DNA of 64,000 nt, from positions 1 through 64,000 of IMG/VR virus record IMGVR_UViG_3300005253_000455. One strand, 5' to 3'. Numbering within the stretch: the first letter of the stretch is position 1; the number at the start of each line of letters is the position of its first letter. The position numbers were made by a program, and so were the translations under genes. The stretch comes from a virus. Below, one piece after another: positions 1 to 7,459 of the stretch. The notes beneath the pieces were generated by a model. That model was not told the origin of the DNA. It searched no databases and was given only the letters and a program-made list of their open reading frames with translations.

Positions 1-545
1 AGGACTTGCATACAACTCCTGCCATGAGTGCTAGAATTAGATTTATCACATTAGCAGCAGATACAGCCCACGCAGTTAGATTAACATTATCAACTATTGG
101 AAAGGCAGTAAATGAGGATTTTGATGTAGGTTTTACAGCAGAAACAGAAGTTAGATGGGCAGATGACTCGGGAATCTTTACTCCTTGGAAGCAGTTGATT
201 TCAGTCAATAAAATCTTTGCCCGAAAAATTCAGTATCGGTTGCGATCTGATAATTCAGCCGGAATCGCTTTCTATTCTTCTTACACTGGCTCTGTTGATG
301 TTGAACCGAGAAGTGAAGGAGCAACAGATGTTGAAATTCCAATAGATGGATTAATAATAGAATTCACACTTCCATTCTTTGTTACTCCAAGAATCAAAGT
401 GACACCTGTTGGGATTATCGCTCGATATGCTGGTTTTACTGATCGAGATAAAGTACAATTTACTCTGCATCTAAGAGATTTCCTTGGTGCTCCTGTTGCT
501 GGGGTTGCTGATTGGGAAGCTACTACCTTTTCACTCAATGTTTAG
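1..545 (+). CDS. C-terminal part of a tail-tip-like structural protein (5' truncated)
   Basis: The frame is already open at base 3 and ends with TAG at 543-545, so about 180 C-terminal residues are visible and the true start lies before the window. A TTG at 6 could be read as a start, but no ribosome site can be seen for it. The sequence is rich in short beta-type stretches and has no catalytic motif. It lies directly before fibre-like genes, and the tape measure gene runs off the other end of the window, so it is probably the end of the central fibre or host-specificity protein. That assignment rests on position. Confidence 0.6.
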   Translation, partial: DLHTTPAMSARIRFITLAADTAHAVRLTLSTIGKAVNEDFDVGFTAETEVRWADDSGIFTPWKQLISVNKIFARKIQYRLRSDNSAGIAFYSSYTGSVDVEPRSEGATDVEIPIDGLIIEFTLPFFVTPRIKVTPVGIIARYAGFTDRDKVQFTLHLRDFLGAPVAGVADWEATTFSLNV

Positions 546-556
546 AGAGTTGCAAA

Positions 557-1453
557 ATGAGTCTTAAAGAACGATTAATAGCTGCTTATCAAGCTGTAAA
601 TGCGGCTGAGCCTCATGCTAGTCCTGCAGCAGCACAAGATAAACTTGCTGAGGAAACTGCTTTTGCTATAGGGTTATTTCTTCCAAAAGATGGCTCGGAA
701 AGCATGACCGGGACGCTGGTGTTCGACCCCGGCTCCGATGTGGATATGGATTTGCTGAAAGCCGGGTTTACGGGCGATTCGATACTCTCCCTGGATGTGA
801 GCGAGGATGCCTTTTCGTTCAATAAGGGTTTGCGGGTAACGAGTGGGGTTGTCGCTATTGGTGACATTGAATACATGTCGGGGTGGCTAAACGTTTCTGG
901 GGGCAGTGCCGGGAGAGAGAAAGGTATTTGGCTTCGGAGCCAGAGCGGCCAACGCATCCACCAAATTAACCCCAATGGCAACCTCCTTGAAATTGGGGCG
1001 GGCGGGACAATAGATACAGCGCCAGCCATGACGATAGATACAAATGCGGTTAACGCTTTTTTTCTCAATTCTTCCGGGCAACTTATTGTTGGAGCAGGCA
1101 CTTTTGGAGTGGCTACATCAAAAATATCTATTGTTGGCTCTGATGGGGCGGTCGCAAGTTTCCCCACAGTTGGCGCAAAGGATTTCTTAATCCTGGAGAA
1201 TGACGGTAATTGCAATATTAATCTTATTGCAGATGTTGCGAGTTTCAGTCAGATAAAATTCACGGATAGTGGAGCAGCGGGTTGGCGTGGTGCAATAACA
1301 TATTTTCATAGCGCTGATTTAATGACTTTTGCAACAGTGGGGCTGGAAAGGATACGGATTACCTCTGCTGGTGCTGTTACAATTACCAACTTAGCTGGGG
1401 CAGGCTCACGAACAGTTGTAGCAGATGCCAATGGCGTTCTTTCTGCTCCATAA
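557..1453 (+). CDS. Putative tail fibre / appendage protein
   Basis: 298 residues. I chose the ATG at 557 over an upstream in-frame start at 512 because the latter would run far into the preceding gene. Residues 1-45 are helical and charged. The rest is Gly/Ser/Thr-rich beta sequence, ending in a block around RIRITSAGAVTI that is typical of C-terminal parts of phage fibre proteins (family knowledge). From about 690 to 1060 base composition turns clearly GC-richer than on either side, so the middle of the gene looks exchanged or imported. Probable virion surface protein; no receptor can be inferred. Confidence 0.6.
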   Translation: MSLKERLIAAYQAVNAAEPHASPAAAQDKLAEETAFAIGLFLPKDGSESMTGTLVFDPGSDVDMDLLKAGFTGDSILSLDVSEDAFSFNKGLRVTSGVVAIGDIEYMSGWLNVSGGSAGREKGIWLRSQSGQRIHQINPNGNLLEIGAGGTIDTAPAMTIDTNAVNAFFLNSSGQLIVGAGTFGVATSKISIVGSDGAVASFPTVGAKDFLILENDGNCNINLIADVASFSQIKFTDSGAAGWRGAITYFHSADLMTFATVGLERIRITSAGAVTITNLAGAGSRTVVADANGVLSAP

Positions 1454-1463
1454 AGGATAAATT

Positions 1464-1625
1464 ATGAGGCCACTTGACGTAGTAGGAGTATTCAACATTG
1501 GCGCAGAGTTTGGGCAGCAACTTGAGATTGCATTGCAGGAAAACAAGCAACTCGAAGAAAAAATCACAGACTTGGAAGAAACGATAAAATTGTTAGAGGC
1601 AAAACCCACGGTGGAGGCCGGGTAA
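1464..1625 (+). CDS. Small coiled-coil protein, 53 aa
   Basis: ATG at 1464 is preceded by AAAGGATAAATT, a reasonable ribosome site (AAGGA, 6 nt). Residues 15-45 form a strong heptad-like run of Leu, Glu, Lys and Gln (QENKQLEEKITDLEETIKLL), so a short coiled coil is expected. It sits between two fibre-like genes in the same orientation and may be a chaperone or trimerisation partner for one of them; this is inference from position. No homologue recognised. Confidence 0.6.
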   Translation: MRPLDVVGVFNIGAEFGQQLEIALQENKQLEEKITDLEETIKLLEAKPTVEAG

Positions 1626-1694
1626 TAATAGCTCTCTGATTGCAGAAGATTAATTCAAGCCTTAAAAATAAGAAGAAAGAGAAAGGAATAAAAA

Positions 1695-3056
1695 ATGTCT
1701 GAGCAACCTGAATATAGACCTCCCAATTTTACAATTCAAGAAGCTTCTCAATATAAAGCTGATATAGATTCTTCCATCGCTCTTCTCGGGCGAATAGCAG
1801 CTGCTTTTGCTCCACATGAGAAGCCCGCGATTGCAAAGATCAGCGAAGTCACAACTGTTGCTGATGTAGCAGGAAATCTTGATGGAACTTATTTTACTTT
1901 TTCAAGCCCAACAACTGATTTCTATATTTGGTTCAATGCCACAGATCTTAGTGGTTCTTCAGATCCAGGTCTTAGTGGGGCAACAGGAATTCAAATAGAT
2001 TATACAAGTGATGATTCTGCTGCCACAATTGCAGCTGCTATGAATGCAGCGATTGATGCTTTAGCTGAACTTAATAGTTCAGTTGCTTCAGATATAGTTA
2101 CAATAAGTAATAGAGATCAAGGAAGTGCGACGGATATTGTTGATATAGACACTGGATTTAGTTTTGCTATAATCACACAAGGTGGTGATGGGCCAGATGA
2201 TTTAAGCCTTTATATAGATGAAGGATTTATCCTGAATAATCCTAATCTAATTGGAAACAATGGAATGGATACTATTGCTTCTCAGATTATATCTGAGGGA
2301 AGCGGAGGAATTGAGGCTCCTGGTGTGAACCCAAGAATAGATAGAGTTGTGATTAATCCTGATACTGGTGTTTATGAATTAGTATCAGGTACTGAAGCGA
2401 TTTCACCAACACCTCCTGATCTTCCACCAGAAAAGATTCCAAACTGTCAATTTAGATTAGAGACAAGTACAACAATTCTAAGAAATTCTTTGATCACAGA
2501 TGAACGAGTTGCAATATCTGCTTTCCGAACTACTCCTGGTCGAGAGTTAATAGAATCAAAGAATGTTTCAAATTTTACTACAGAGATAGATTTTACATCT
2601 TTTGGTGAGCATGTATTCTTTGGCAGATATGCTTCTTATGAATTTGTTTTAGTTGGAGTAAGAATACTTGGAACATCAAAGACCTTTGGAATTAGAATTA
2701 GTAGTGATGGAGGTATAACTTTTAAAGCTGGAGCATTAGATTATGCAAATATGAAATATTCTGAAATTGGAGCTTCAAATGATTCAGTAGATGATTTGGC
2801 TACGTCTTATCAAATATTAGGTGAGGTAGTTTCAGCAAGTAATCTTGGGATTAATTCCACGATAAAACTATTTAATTTTGGTGTTGATGTACTTGTTATG
2901 CATTGTATGGTCAGCGCTCAAGATTCTGGGGGTAATGAAATCTCATATCTATCAACTGGACAGTATACAGGTGGTGGTCTTCCAAATGCTGTGCGATTTT
3001 TTACATCAGGCACTTATATTTCTGGGCATATCAGTCTCTATGGAATAGTATCTTAA
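1695..3056 (+). CDS. Putative virion appendage / fibre protein
   Basis: 453 residues starting at ATG 1695 behind AAAGAGAAAGGAATAAAA. Residues about 45-165 form a Ser/Ala/Asp-rich module (tract YIWFNATDLSG, then a run ending DIDTGFSFAI) of a kind I associate with phage and phage-like structural proteins. A Pro-rich linker near residue 240 (PTPPDLPPEKIP) separates it from a C-terminal beta-rich domain. No enzyme motif. With the preceding fibre gene and the following lysin it fits a tail appendage; binding target unknown. Confidence 0.55.
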   Translation: MSEQPEYRPPNFTIQEASQYKADIDSSIALLGRIAAAFAPHEKPAIAKISEVTTVADVAGNLDGTYFTFSSPTTDFYIWFNATDLSGSSDPGLSGATGIQIDYTSDDSAATIAAAMNAAIDALAELNSSVASDIVTISNRDQGSATDIVDIDTGFSFAIITQGGDGPDDLSLYIDEGFILNNPNLIGNNGMDTIASQIISEGSGGIEAPGVNPRIDRVVINPDTGVYELVSGTEAISPTPPDLPPEKIPNCQFRLETSTTILRNSLITDERVAISAFRTTPGRELIESKNVSNFTTEIDFTSFGEHVFFGRYASYEFVLVGVRILGTSKTFGIRISSDGGITFKAGALDYANMKYSEIGASNDSVDDLATSYQILGEVVSASNLGINSTIKLFNFGVDVLVMHCMVSAQDSGGNEISYLSTGQYTGGGLPNAVRFFTSGTYISGHISLYGIVS

Positions 3057-3080
3057 TTTTTTTTAAGGAGATTAAAAGAA

Positions 3081-3587
3081 ATGGCTCTAGGAAAAAAATC
3101 CCGAGATTCTCTCAAAGGAGTCCATCCAGATTTGAAAAGACTCGCTTATGAAATGTCTCGAAGAATTGATGCTGAGAAAAAGCGAAGAAAAGGAATTTAT
3201 AAATTTGATTTCTCAGCCCGTGATGGAGTTCGTGGGGAGGCTGCACAAGATAAAGCTTTTGCTTCTGGAAATAGTAAAGTCAAATTCCCTGATTCAGAAC
3301 ACAATAAGAAGCCAAGCCAGGCAATTCATTTCTTGCCTTATCCAATGAGATGGCCCAATAAACCAGAACTTTACGTTGGAATGGGTACAGTGGATTTCAA
3401 GAAAACAAACAAGGAAATAAAAATCTACGCAAAACAACTTGGGCGATTCTATCAACTAGCTGGCTTTGTTCAAGCCGTCGCAATTGATCTAAATATCCAA
3501 GTTCGGTGGGGTGGGGATTGGAACAGAGATGGTAATATAATGGATCAGAACTTTGATGATCTTGCACATTGGGAAGTAGTTGTTTAG
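3081..3587 (+). CDS. Endolysin, M15-type (VanY/L-alanyl-D-glutamate) peptidase
   Basis: 168 residues, ATG 3081 after TAAGGAGATTAAAAGAA. The pattern S-x-H74-N-x2-P-S-x-A-I followed by PYP and the C-terminal D160-L-A-H163-W-E matches phage M15 peptidases, zinc enzymes that cut peptidoglycan stem peptides. In the family the first block normally ends in a zinc-binding Asp (A-V-D). Here that residue reads His83 (codon CAT), which may still bind metal or may lower activity. The N-terminus is highly basic. Followed at once by small membrane proteins, so this is the lysis region. Confidence 0.8.
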   Translation: MALGKKSRDSLKGVHPDLKRLAYEMSRRIDAEKKRRKGIYKFDFSARDGVRGEAAQDKAFASGNSKVKFPDSEHNKKPSQAIHFLPYPMRWPNKPELYVGMGTVDFKKTNKEIKIYAKQLGRFYQLAGFVQAVAIDLNIQVRWGGDWNRDGNIMDQNFDDLAHWEVVV

Positions 3588-3616
3588 CTTTTTTCTTGGG
3601 AGTTGAGGAGATTAAA

Positions 3617-3823
3617 ATGGCTAGTGATGATAACAACAATAACAATCGAAGATCTCCATCTTCATTCCAGATATTAATTAATGGAATGAACATAGCAACA
3701 TTTATAACAGTCATTTCCATTCTCGCCGTTGTTATGCGATGGACAGGAATTGTTGATACAAAGATCACCAATCTTGAGGAATGGAAAAATTCACACATCG
3801 CACAAAGGCATGGAGATCGTTGA
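3617..3823 (+). CDS. Small membrane protein, 68 aa (lysis region)
   Basis: ATG 3617 follows GTTGAGGAGATTAAA, a clear ribosome site. Residues 1-17 are polar (an Asn run, then Arg), about 20-42 form one transmembrane helix, and the tail is charged (KITNLEEWKNSHIAQRH). One helix with a polar N-terminus and amphipathic C-terminus would suit a holin partner, pinholin-like protein or spanin component. I cannot tell which. The stop at 3823 is two bases before the next start, so the two genes are probably coupled. Confidence 0.6.
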   Translation: MASDDNNNNNRRSPSSFQILINGMNIATFITVISILAVVMRWTGIVDTKITNLEEWKNSHIAQRHGDR

Positions 3824-3825
3824 AG

Positions 3826-4050
3826 ATGAGCAAAGAACTTGTTGCAATTTTAACTAATATTCCTGGATATGTTTTCCAAGGATTTGCCCTCTGGCTTCTT
3901 GTCAAATACTCATTGGATAGAAAACATCAAATTGAGAAACCGAAGAATTTGGCTGGATGGATCTATTATTTGAGAATAGAGATAATTTTCGCTTGTGTGT
4001 TGATTCCCCAATGGGCAGATTGGCTGCCTAAGGCTTTTGATAAATCTTAG
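3826..4050 (+). CDS. Two-helix membrane protein, candidate holin, 74 aa
   Basis: ATG 3826 starts two bases after the preceding stop. Two hydrophobic segments (about residues 8-28 and 46-66) are separated by a basic loop (DRKHQIEKPKN). Size, two helices and the place right after the endolysin fit a class II-type holin, which would form the membrane lesion that lets the lysin act. Position and topology are the only support; the neighbouring genes at 3617 and 4076 are competing candidates. Confidence 0.5.
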   Translation: MSKELVAILTNIPGYVFQGFALWLLVKYSLDRKHQIEKPKNLAGWIYYLRIEIIFACVLIPQWADWLPKAFDKS

Positions 4051-4075
4051 TTTCTTTTGAAAGGAAAGGAAAGAT

Positions 4076-4381
4076 ATGCTCGGAACAATACTTGAACTTA
4101 TACCTTTTGTTGGGCCAGTCATTTCTGTCATTGGATTGGTAAGTGATGCTGTTGCGGAGCCTAGTAGTGGTGGGGCAATGGTAGGATTAGTTACAACAGT
4201 TTTAACCGCTCATTTCATTTCTCCATATGCAGAGAAATTTGTTGAATGGACTGAGACTCCTTTTGATAACAAAGCGTGGAATGTATTTACGACAGTTTTG
4301 GGATGGGTGACAGAGGTTCTTGTGAAGCTTGGTAAGATTGATGCCAAGGAAATCAAAAGGGCCGTGATAAAAGAAGTGTAG
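4076..4381 (+). CDS. Hydrophobic membrane protein, alternative holin candidate, 101 aa
   Basis: ATG 4076 after GAAAGGAAAGGAAAGAT. Residues 5-25 and about 34-52 are strongly hydrophobic and Gly-rich; the C-terminus is basic (KIDAKEIKRAVIKEV). Last gene of this rightward operon, ending 27 bases before a hairpin terminator. The lysis cluster thus has three consecutive small membrane proteins, and one is probably the holin. Confidence 0.5.
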   Translation: MLGTILELIPFVGPVISVIGLVSDAVAEPSSGGAMVGLVTTVLTAHFISPYAEKFVEWTETPFDNKAWNVFTTVLGWVTEVLVKLGKIDAKEIKRAVIKEV

Positions 4382-4407
4382 TTCTTTTCTCTTTTTCCCT
4401 CCAAGAG

Positions 4408-4431
4408 AGGCCCGCGTTTTGTGGCGGGCCT
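4408..4431. terminator. Hairpin terminator between convergent operons
   Basis: Perfect 8-bp stem AGGCCCGC / GCGGGCCT (4408-4415 and 4424-4431) with an 8-nt loop. The right side is pyrimidine-rich (CCTTTCCCTTT). On the other strand the stem is followed by CTCTTGGAGGG, which is a poor U-tract. It lies in the 59-bp gap between the last rightward lysis gene and the last leftward gene, where a shared terminator is expected. Confidence 0.75.
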
Positions 4432-4440
4432 CCTTTCCCT

Positions 4441-4872
4441 TTAAGAATGAATAATAGCATCTTCTATACAAGCAATACATCCAGGACAAGAGCCGCATCT
4501 TTTATTTTCCATTTTAAGAGTGTGGTGATTTAGAATTTTAGAATAAACATTTCCATAACCATCACAGTTCTGCCAAACTATAACACCTGATTTTATTGAA
4601 GGAAACTCTTTCTCAACTTCCACAATTGATTTGGCACAGATTTGACAGTGTAAACCTTTTCTTCTTACATTCCCAAACGAAAAAGTTCTAGAAGCATTAG
4701 CCTCTCCATAGTTACAAACTTTCTTACCACACATTTTACACTTTCCAACAATTTTGCATAAAACACTTTTACCCTCAGAATCGGTATGTGGATTTGTACC
4801 AAAGACTACTGCATCAAACATACAATGATTTGTTTGATCACAATATTCTGGAATAGTAGCAAATTCAATCAT
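4441..4872 (-). CDS. Cys-rich putative zinc-binding protein, 143 aa
   Basis: Last gene of the leftward operon; its start overlaps the preceding stop (ATGA). Several CxxC pairs are visible: CKMCGKKVC in the first half, CQIC in the middle, and CGSCPGCIAC near the C-terminus. This suggests two or three zinc ribbons or a metal cluster. I do not recognise the family. It follows an APS-kinase-like gene, but nothing in its sequence ties it to sulfur metabolism. Confidence 0.6.
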   Translation of the reverse strand: MIEFATIPEYCDQTNHCMFDAVVFGTNPHTDSEGKSVLCKIVGKCKMCGKKVCNYGEANASRTFSFGNVRRKGLHCQICAKSIVEVEKEFPSIKSGVIVWQNCDGYGNVYSKILNHHTLKMENKRCGSCPGCIACIEDAIIHS

Positions 4873-5366
4873 TCCTTCTCCTTTCTAATTCCTCGTTGAC
4901 TAATTGGGACTCTTGAATCTTCTACTTTCAACTTAGTCCAGATAAAATTCTCAACTGCTTCTTCAAAGTTTCTTCTAAGAATAACCCTGAAATCTGCATC
5001 AATGTAAAGAGTTGGAGTTGTGAATATTCTCTGAGTATCAAGAAAAGGAGTTCTATTAACAGTGTCTAAAAAGACACAATGATCTGCAAGAAAAAGATTC
5101 CTAGTCCTAGGAGTTGGGCAGATAAAATCTGCAATAGCATATTCATGCCCAAGTTTAAGTGCCCAATCACAGAGAATTTTCATCCTTCTAGCTTGTCGAT
5201 TCCTTCCTCTTATTGTAAAATCATAGTCAAAGAATTGTGCCCGAACTTGGTCAGCATTGAAATAAGGGCATTTAAGTTTCTTCTGAAGAAGTTGGGAGAA
5301 GGTTGTTTTCCCTGAATCATTCAGTCCCATTATTAAGATTCTTTTTCCTTTAGGTTTGTTGGGCAT
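4869..5366 (-). CDS. APS-kinase-like P-loop kinase (adenylylsulfate kinase family)
   Basis: 165 residues from ATG 5366, chosen because AAAGGG precedes it and a complete small gene ends just upstream. P-loop GLNDSGKT at residues 14-21; a later NADQVR block corresponds to the GDNVR block of CysC, an Arg-rich stretch GRNRQARRM follows, and FICPTPRTR matches FISPxR of the family. APS kinase phosphorylates adenylyl sulfate to PAPS, the sulfate donor. Two sulfotransferase-like genes elsewhere in the window make that role plausible. A related nucleotide or polynucleotide kinase is the main alternative. Confidence 0.7.
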   Translation of the reverse strand: MPNKPKGKRILIMGLNDSGKTTFSQLLQKKLKCPYFNADQVRAQFFDYDFTIRGRNRQARRMKILCDWALKLGHEYAIADFICPTPRTRNLFLADHCVFLDTVNRTPFLDTQRIFTTPTLYIDADFRVILRRNFEEAVENFIWTKLKVEDSRVPISQRGIRKEKE

Positions 5367-5367
5367 T

Positions 5368-5526
5368 TTATCTAACCCTTTCAAAATGTGAACAATTAGT
5401 TCTTTTTTCTCGAATAGTCCCAGCGAGGAGTAAAACTGCAAACATTATCCCAAGTCCTATCATTCCACTAACCCAAAATAGATCAATAACTGCTTCGGTC
5501 AATAAAGATATTTGTTCTTCGCACAT
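5368..5526 (-). CDS. Small single-pass membrane protein, 52 aa
   Basis: ATG 5526 is preceded by AAGGGGAGAATGAG (AGGGGAG, 6 nt). Residues 16-37 form one hydrophobic helix (FWVSGMIGLGIMFAVLLLAG), followed by a basic tail. The TAA is one base before the start of the APS-kinase-like gene, so the two are probably co-translated. No family recognised. Confidence 0.6.
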   Translation of the reverse strand: MCEEQISLLTEAVIDLFWVSGMIGLGIMFAVLLLAGTIREKRTNCSHFERVR

Positions 5527-5538
5527 CTCATTCTCCCC

Positions 5539-6738
5539 TTAAAGAATTGGTGGCCCGATATAAGTATAAAGCCTATCACTATTATTATCAACCATCTCAA
5601 TCCTAGCATATTTCATTTGCTGCAAAGCAGTTTCAATTTCTTGAAGTTGTACAGTAGTTATATCAAATTTGAATTTCTCTAGGATTTGTGAACGTTTAAC
5701 TTTCTTATTAACTGCCAAGAACATGATGATCTTCTGAAGAACCGCACCTGTCAAAGAACTTCCAAGCCCACCGAAGACTCGATACATTTTCTTTTCTGTT
5801 TTCTCAAGAATAGTCAAAGCCCTATTAAAATCATCAATTCCAACTATTAGATCATCTGAATGAGAAGCACTTAGTACCATACCAATTTTTTTAATATGAG
5901 TTGCTCGCCTCTCACAATAAGAATTGAATCGAGGATCTGCAATAGGGTATTCTCCATTTCCCATTTTCTTATCTTCACTCTCATACCAATCTACATATAT
6001 CTGTTCTGCTTCTTCTGTGAATTTGAACTCACCAGCTAAATTCTTTATTTTTTGTAAATCAGCAATTAAAATTTTGCGTAAATTCTGGTCAGAGATTCGG
6101 GGCCTGGAAACAGTTTTCTTTTTATTCTCTTCTGATACAAAAATGATTCTAGCTGTGAATCCACCACCTATAGCTTCAAGTGGAAGCATAGAAGAAAACC
6201 AATCTGATGCTGTTCCACCCAAGAGATTATAACAGATTCCATGAATGTGATCATCACCCTTTCCTTTTGTTTCATATCTCCATGAATCATGTGAGTCATA
6301 CCAATCAGTTAGATCAGCAATGAATCCAATATCTTTCTGCCCAAGAAAGACAGAAAGTTCTTTTGAGAATGTTGTCAAAGAACAATGAAACTCAATGAAA
6401 CCAGATACTGGATTCTCATAATTGTTAATGCTATTCTTGAACACTTGAATGAGTTTTTCTTTGGTCATAGAATCTGCGGTTGTCTTTCCTCCCGCCTCTG
6501 TAAAGATATCCTGACCAATATCCATAGCTACCCCTTTCCTGGTTCGTCCACTGGGACCTACCAGTATTATATATAGGTTGGGGTAGATTTTAGAGTGGCC
6601 CCAAGGCATACAAACTTTTCTCTCAAGTGATCCTGCTATGAGAGAGATTGCAGTCCATATATGATATGACTCGGGCGGCTCTGTATCATCTGTGTATTCT
6701 ATATAATAAGATATCCAATCGCTCAGAGCTCTTGCCAC
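5539..6738 (-). CDS. DUF3987-like ATPase, putative replicative helicase
   Basis: 399 residues. The N-terminal WISYYIEYTDDTEPPESYHIWTA-type block and the P-loop variant VGPSGRTRKG (about residues 59-68), followed by SKELSVFLG and a long C-terminal helical part, resemble DUF3987 / phage helicase-primase proteins. The loop has RKG where classical Walker A has GKS/T, as I recall from relatives. Near the C-terminus a winged-helix-like stretch (RSQILEKFKFDITTVQLQEI) may bind DNA. It overlaps the dCMP deaminase gene by 16 bases and lies with the polymerase, so a replication role is likely. Confidence 0.6.
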   Translation of the reverse strand: MARALSDWISYYIEYTDDTEPPESYHIWTAISLIAGSLERKVCMPWGHSKIYPNLYIILVGPSGRTRKGVAMDIGQDIFTEAGGKTTADSMTKEKLIQVFKNSINNYENPVSGFIEFHCSLTTFSKELSVFLGQKDIGFIADLTDWYDSHDSWRYETKGKGDDHIHGICYNLLGGTASDWFSSMLPLEAIGGGFTARIIFVSEENKKKTVSRPRISDQNLRKILIADLQKIKNLAGEFKFTEEAEQIYVDWYESEDKKMGNGEYPIADPRFNSYCERRATHIKKIGMVLSASHSDDLIVGIDDFNRALTILEKTEKKMYRVFGGLGSSLTGAVLQKIIMFLAVNKKVKRSQILEKFKFDITTVQLQEIETALQQMKYARIEMVDNNSDRLYTYIGPPIL

Positions 6739-7259
6739 ACTTCCCTCGTATAGATGCGAAGATTAACTTGAGATTCTTCAAAGACCTGCTCACCACGCTT
6801 GAGTTCTTCCTTCCATCTAAGAATTAAATCAGTATCTCTTTCACGTTCAATTGAGACTACATTTTGCAATCCTGATTGAGCAATAAAACCTGCACATTTA
6901 TCACAAGGTGGAAATGGCCATGTATAGAGAATTGTGTCTTTGAGTCCTTTCTGAGCAAAGAGAATTGCATTTATTTCTGCATGAATCGTTAATGGGTATT
7001 TTTGTTCTCGATCATTTAATCTTGTTTCAGTGTCATGCACACCACGGGGGAATCCATTATAACCAACAGATACTACTCTATTCTCAGAATCAGCTATGAC
7101 TGCTCCAACTTGTGTTGAAGGATCTTTTGACCAGCTTGCAATGTGTTTTGCAAGGCTCAAAAACCTAAAATCCCATTTTTTGATTCGTCCTGAATAAAAT
7201 TTTGTTTGACTTGCCCCAATAGTGTTTATAAGGAAATTACTATCAATTCTTTGAATCAT
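6723..7259 (-). CDS. dCMP deaminase (ComEB-type cytidine deaminase family)
   Basis: 178 residues. The zinc site is complete: HAEINA carries the His and catalytic Glu, and PFPPCDKC the two Cys ligands. The N-terminal block SWSKDPSTQVGAVI is typical of dCMP deaminases. The enzyme turns dCMP into dUMP, the precursor of dTMP, and a thymidylate kinase gene at 25.5 kb would act further down the pathway. The start overlaps the upstream stop (ATGA). No thymidylate synthase was seen in the window. Confidence 0.9.
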   Translation of the reverse strand: MIQRIDSNFLINTIGASQTKFYSGRIKKWDFRFLSLAKHIASWSKDPSTQVGAVIADSENRVVSVGYNGFPRGVHDTETRLNDREQKYPLTIHAEINAILFAQKGLKDTILYTWPFPPCDKCAGFIAQSGLQNVVSIERERDTDLILRWKEELKRGEQVFEESQVNLRIYTREVWQEL

Positions 7260-7459
7260 ATCTTAGCCCTTTCTTTTTTCAATTTTAATCTCAAACATCC
7301 ACAACTTTTAGTTAATCCTGTAACAAGTCGGGCCTCTCTAACTCTTGTGAACTGCCCACAGTCACATCTACAACTATAGTAACAATGACTATCTTCTGCA
7401 ACATCAAGCAATTCTAGGACTAGAAGCCTCCCGAATTTCTGACCTTCTAGATTCCTCAT
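7256..7459 (-). CDS. Small zinc-binding DNA-binding-like protein, 67 aa
   Basis: ATG 7459 is chosen over an upstream start because GCAAAGGAGAAAC precedes it. The sequence LEGQKFGRLLVLE ... CRCDCGQ ... TKSCGCL is the N-terminal zinc domain commonly found before AP2 or HNH domains in phage homing proteins. The domain stands alone here, so it may be a remnant of a homing gene or a small DNA-binding protein. It overlaps the 3' end of the polymerase gene by 56 bases in another frame. Confidence 0.65.
   Translation of the reverse strand: MRNLEGQKFGRLLVLELLDVAEDSHCYYSCRCDCGQFTRVREARLVTGLTKSCGCLRLKLKKERAKI

Noticed and set aside
5079-5315. Plus-strand frames throughout the leftward region
   Set aside because: They lie opposite well-supported genes, lack ribosome sites, and show Phe/Ser/Leu-rich translations typical of antisense shadows.
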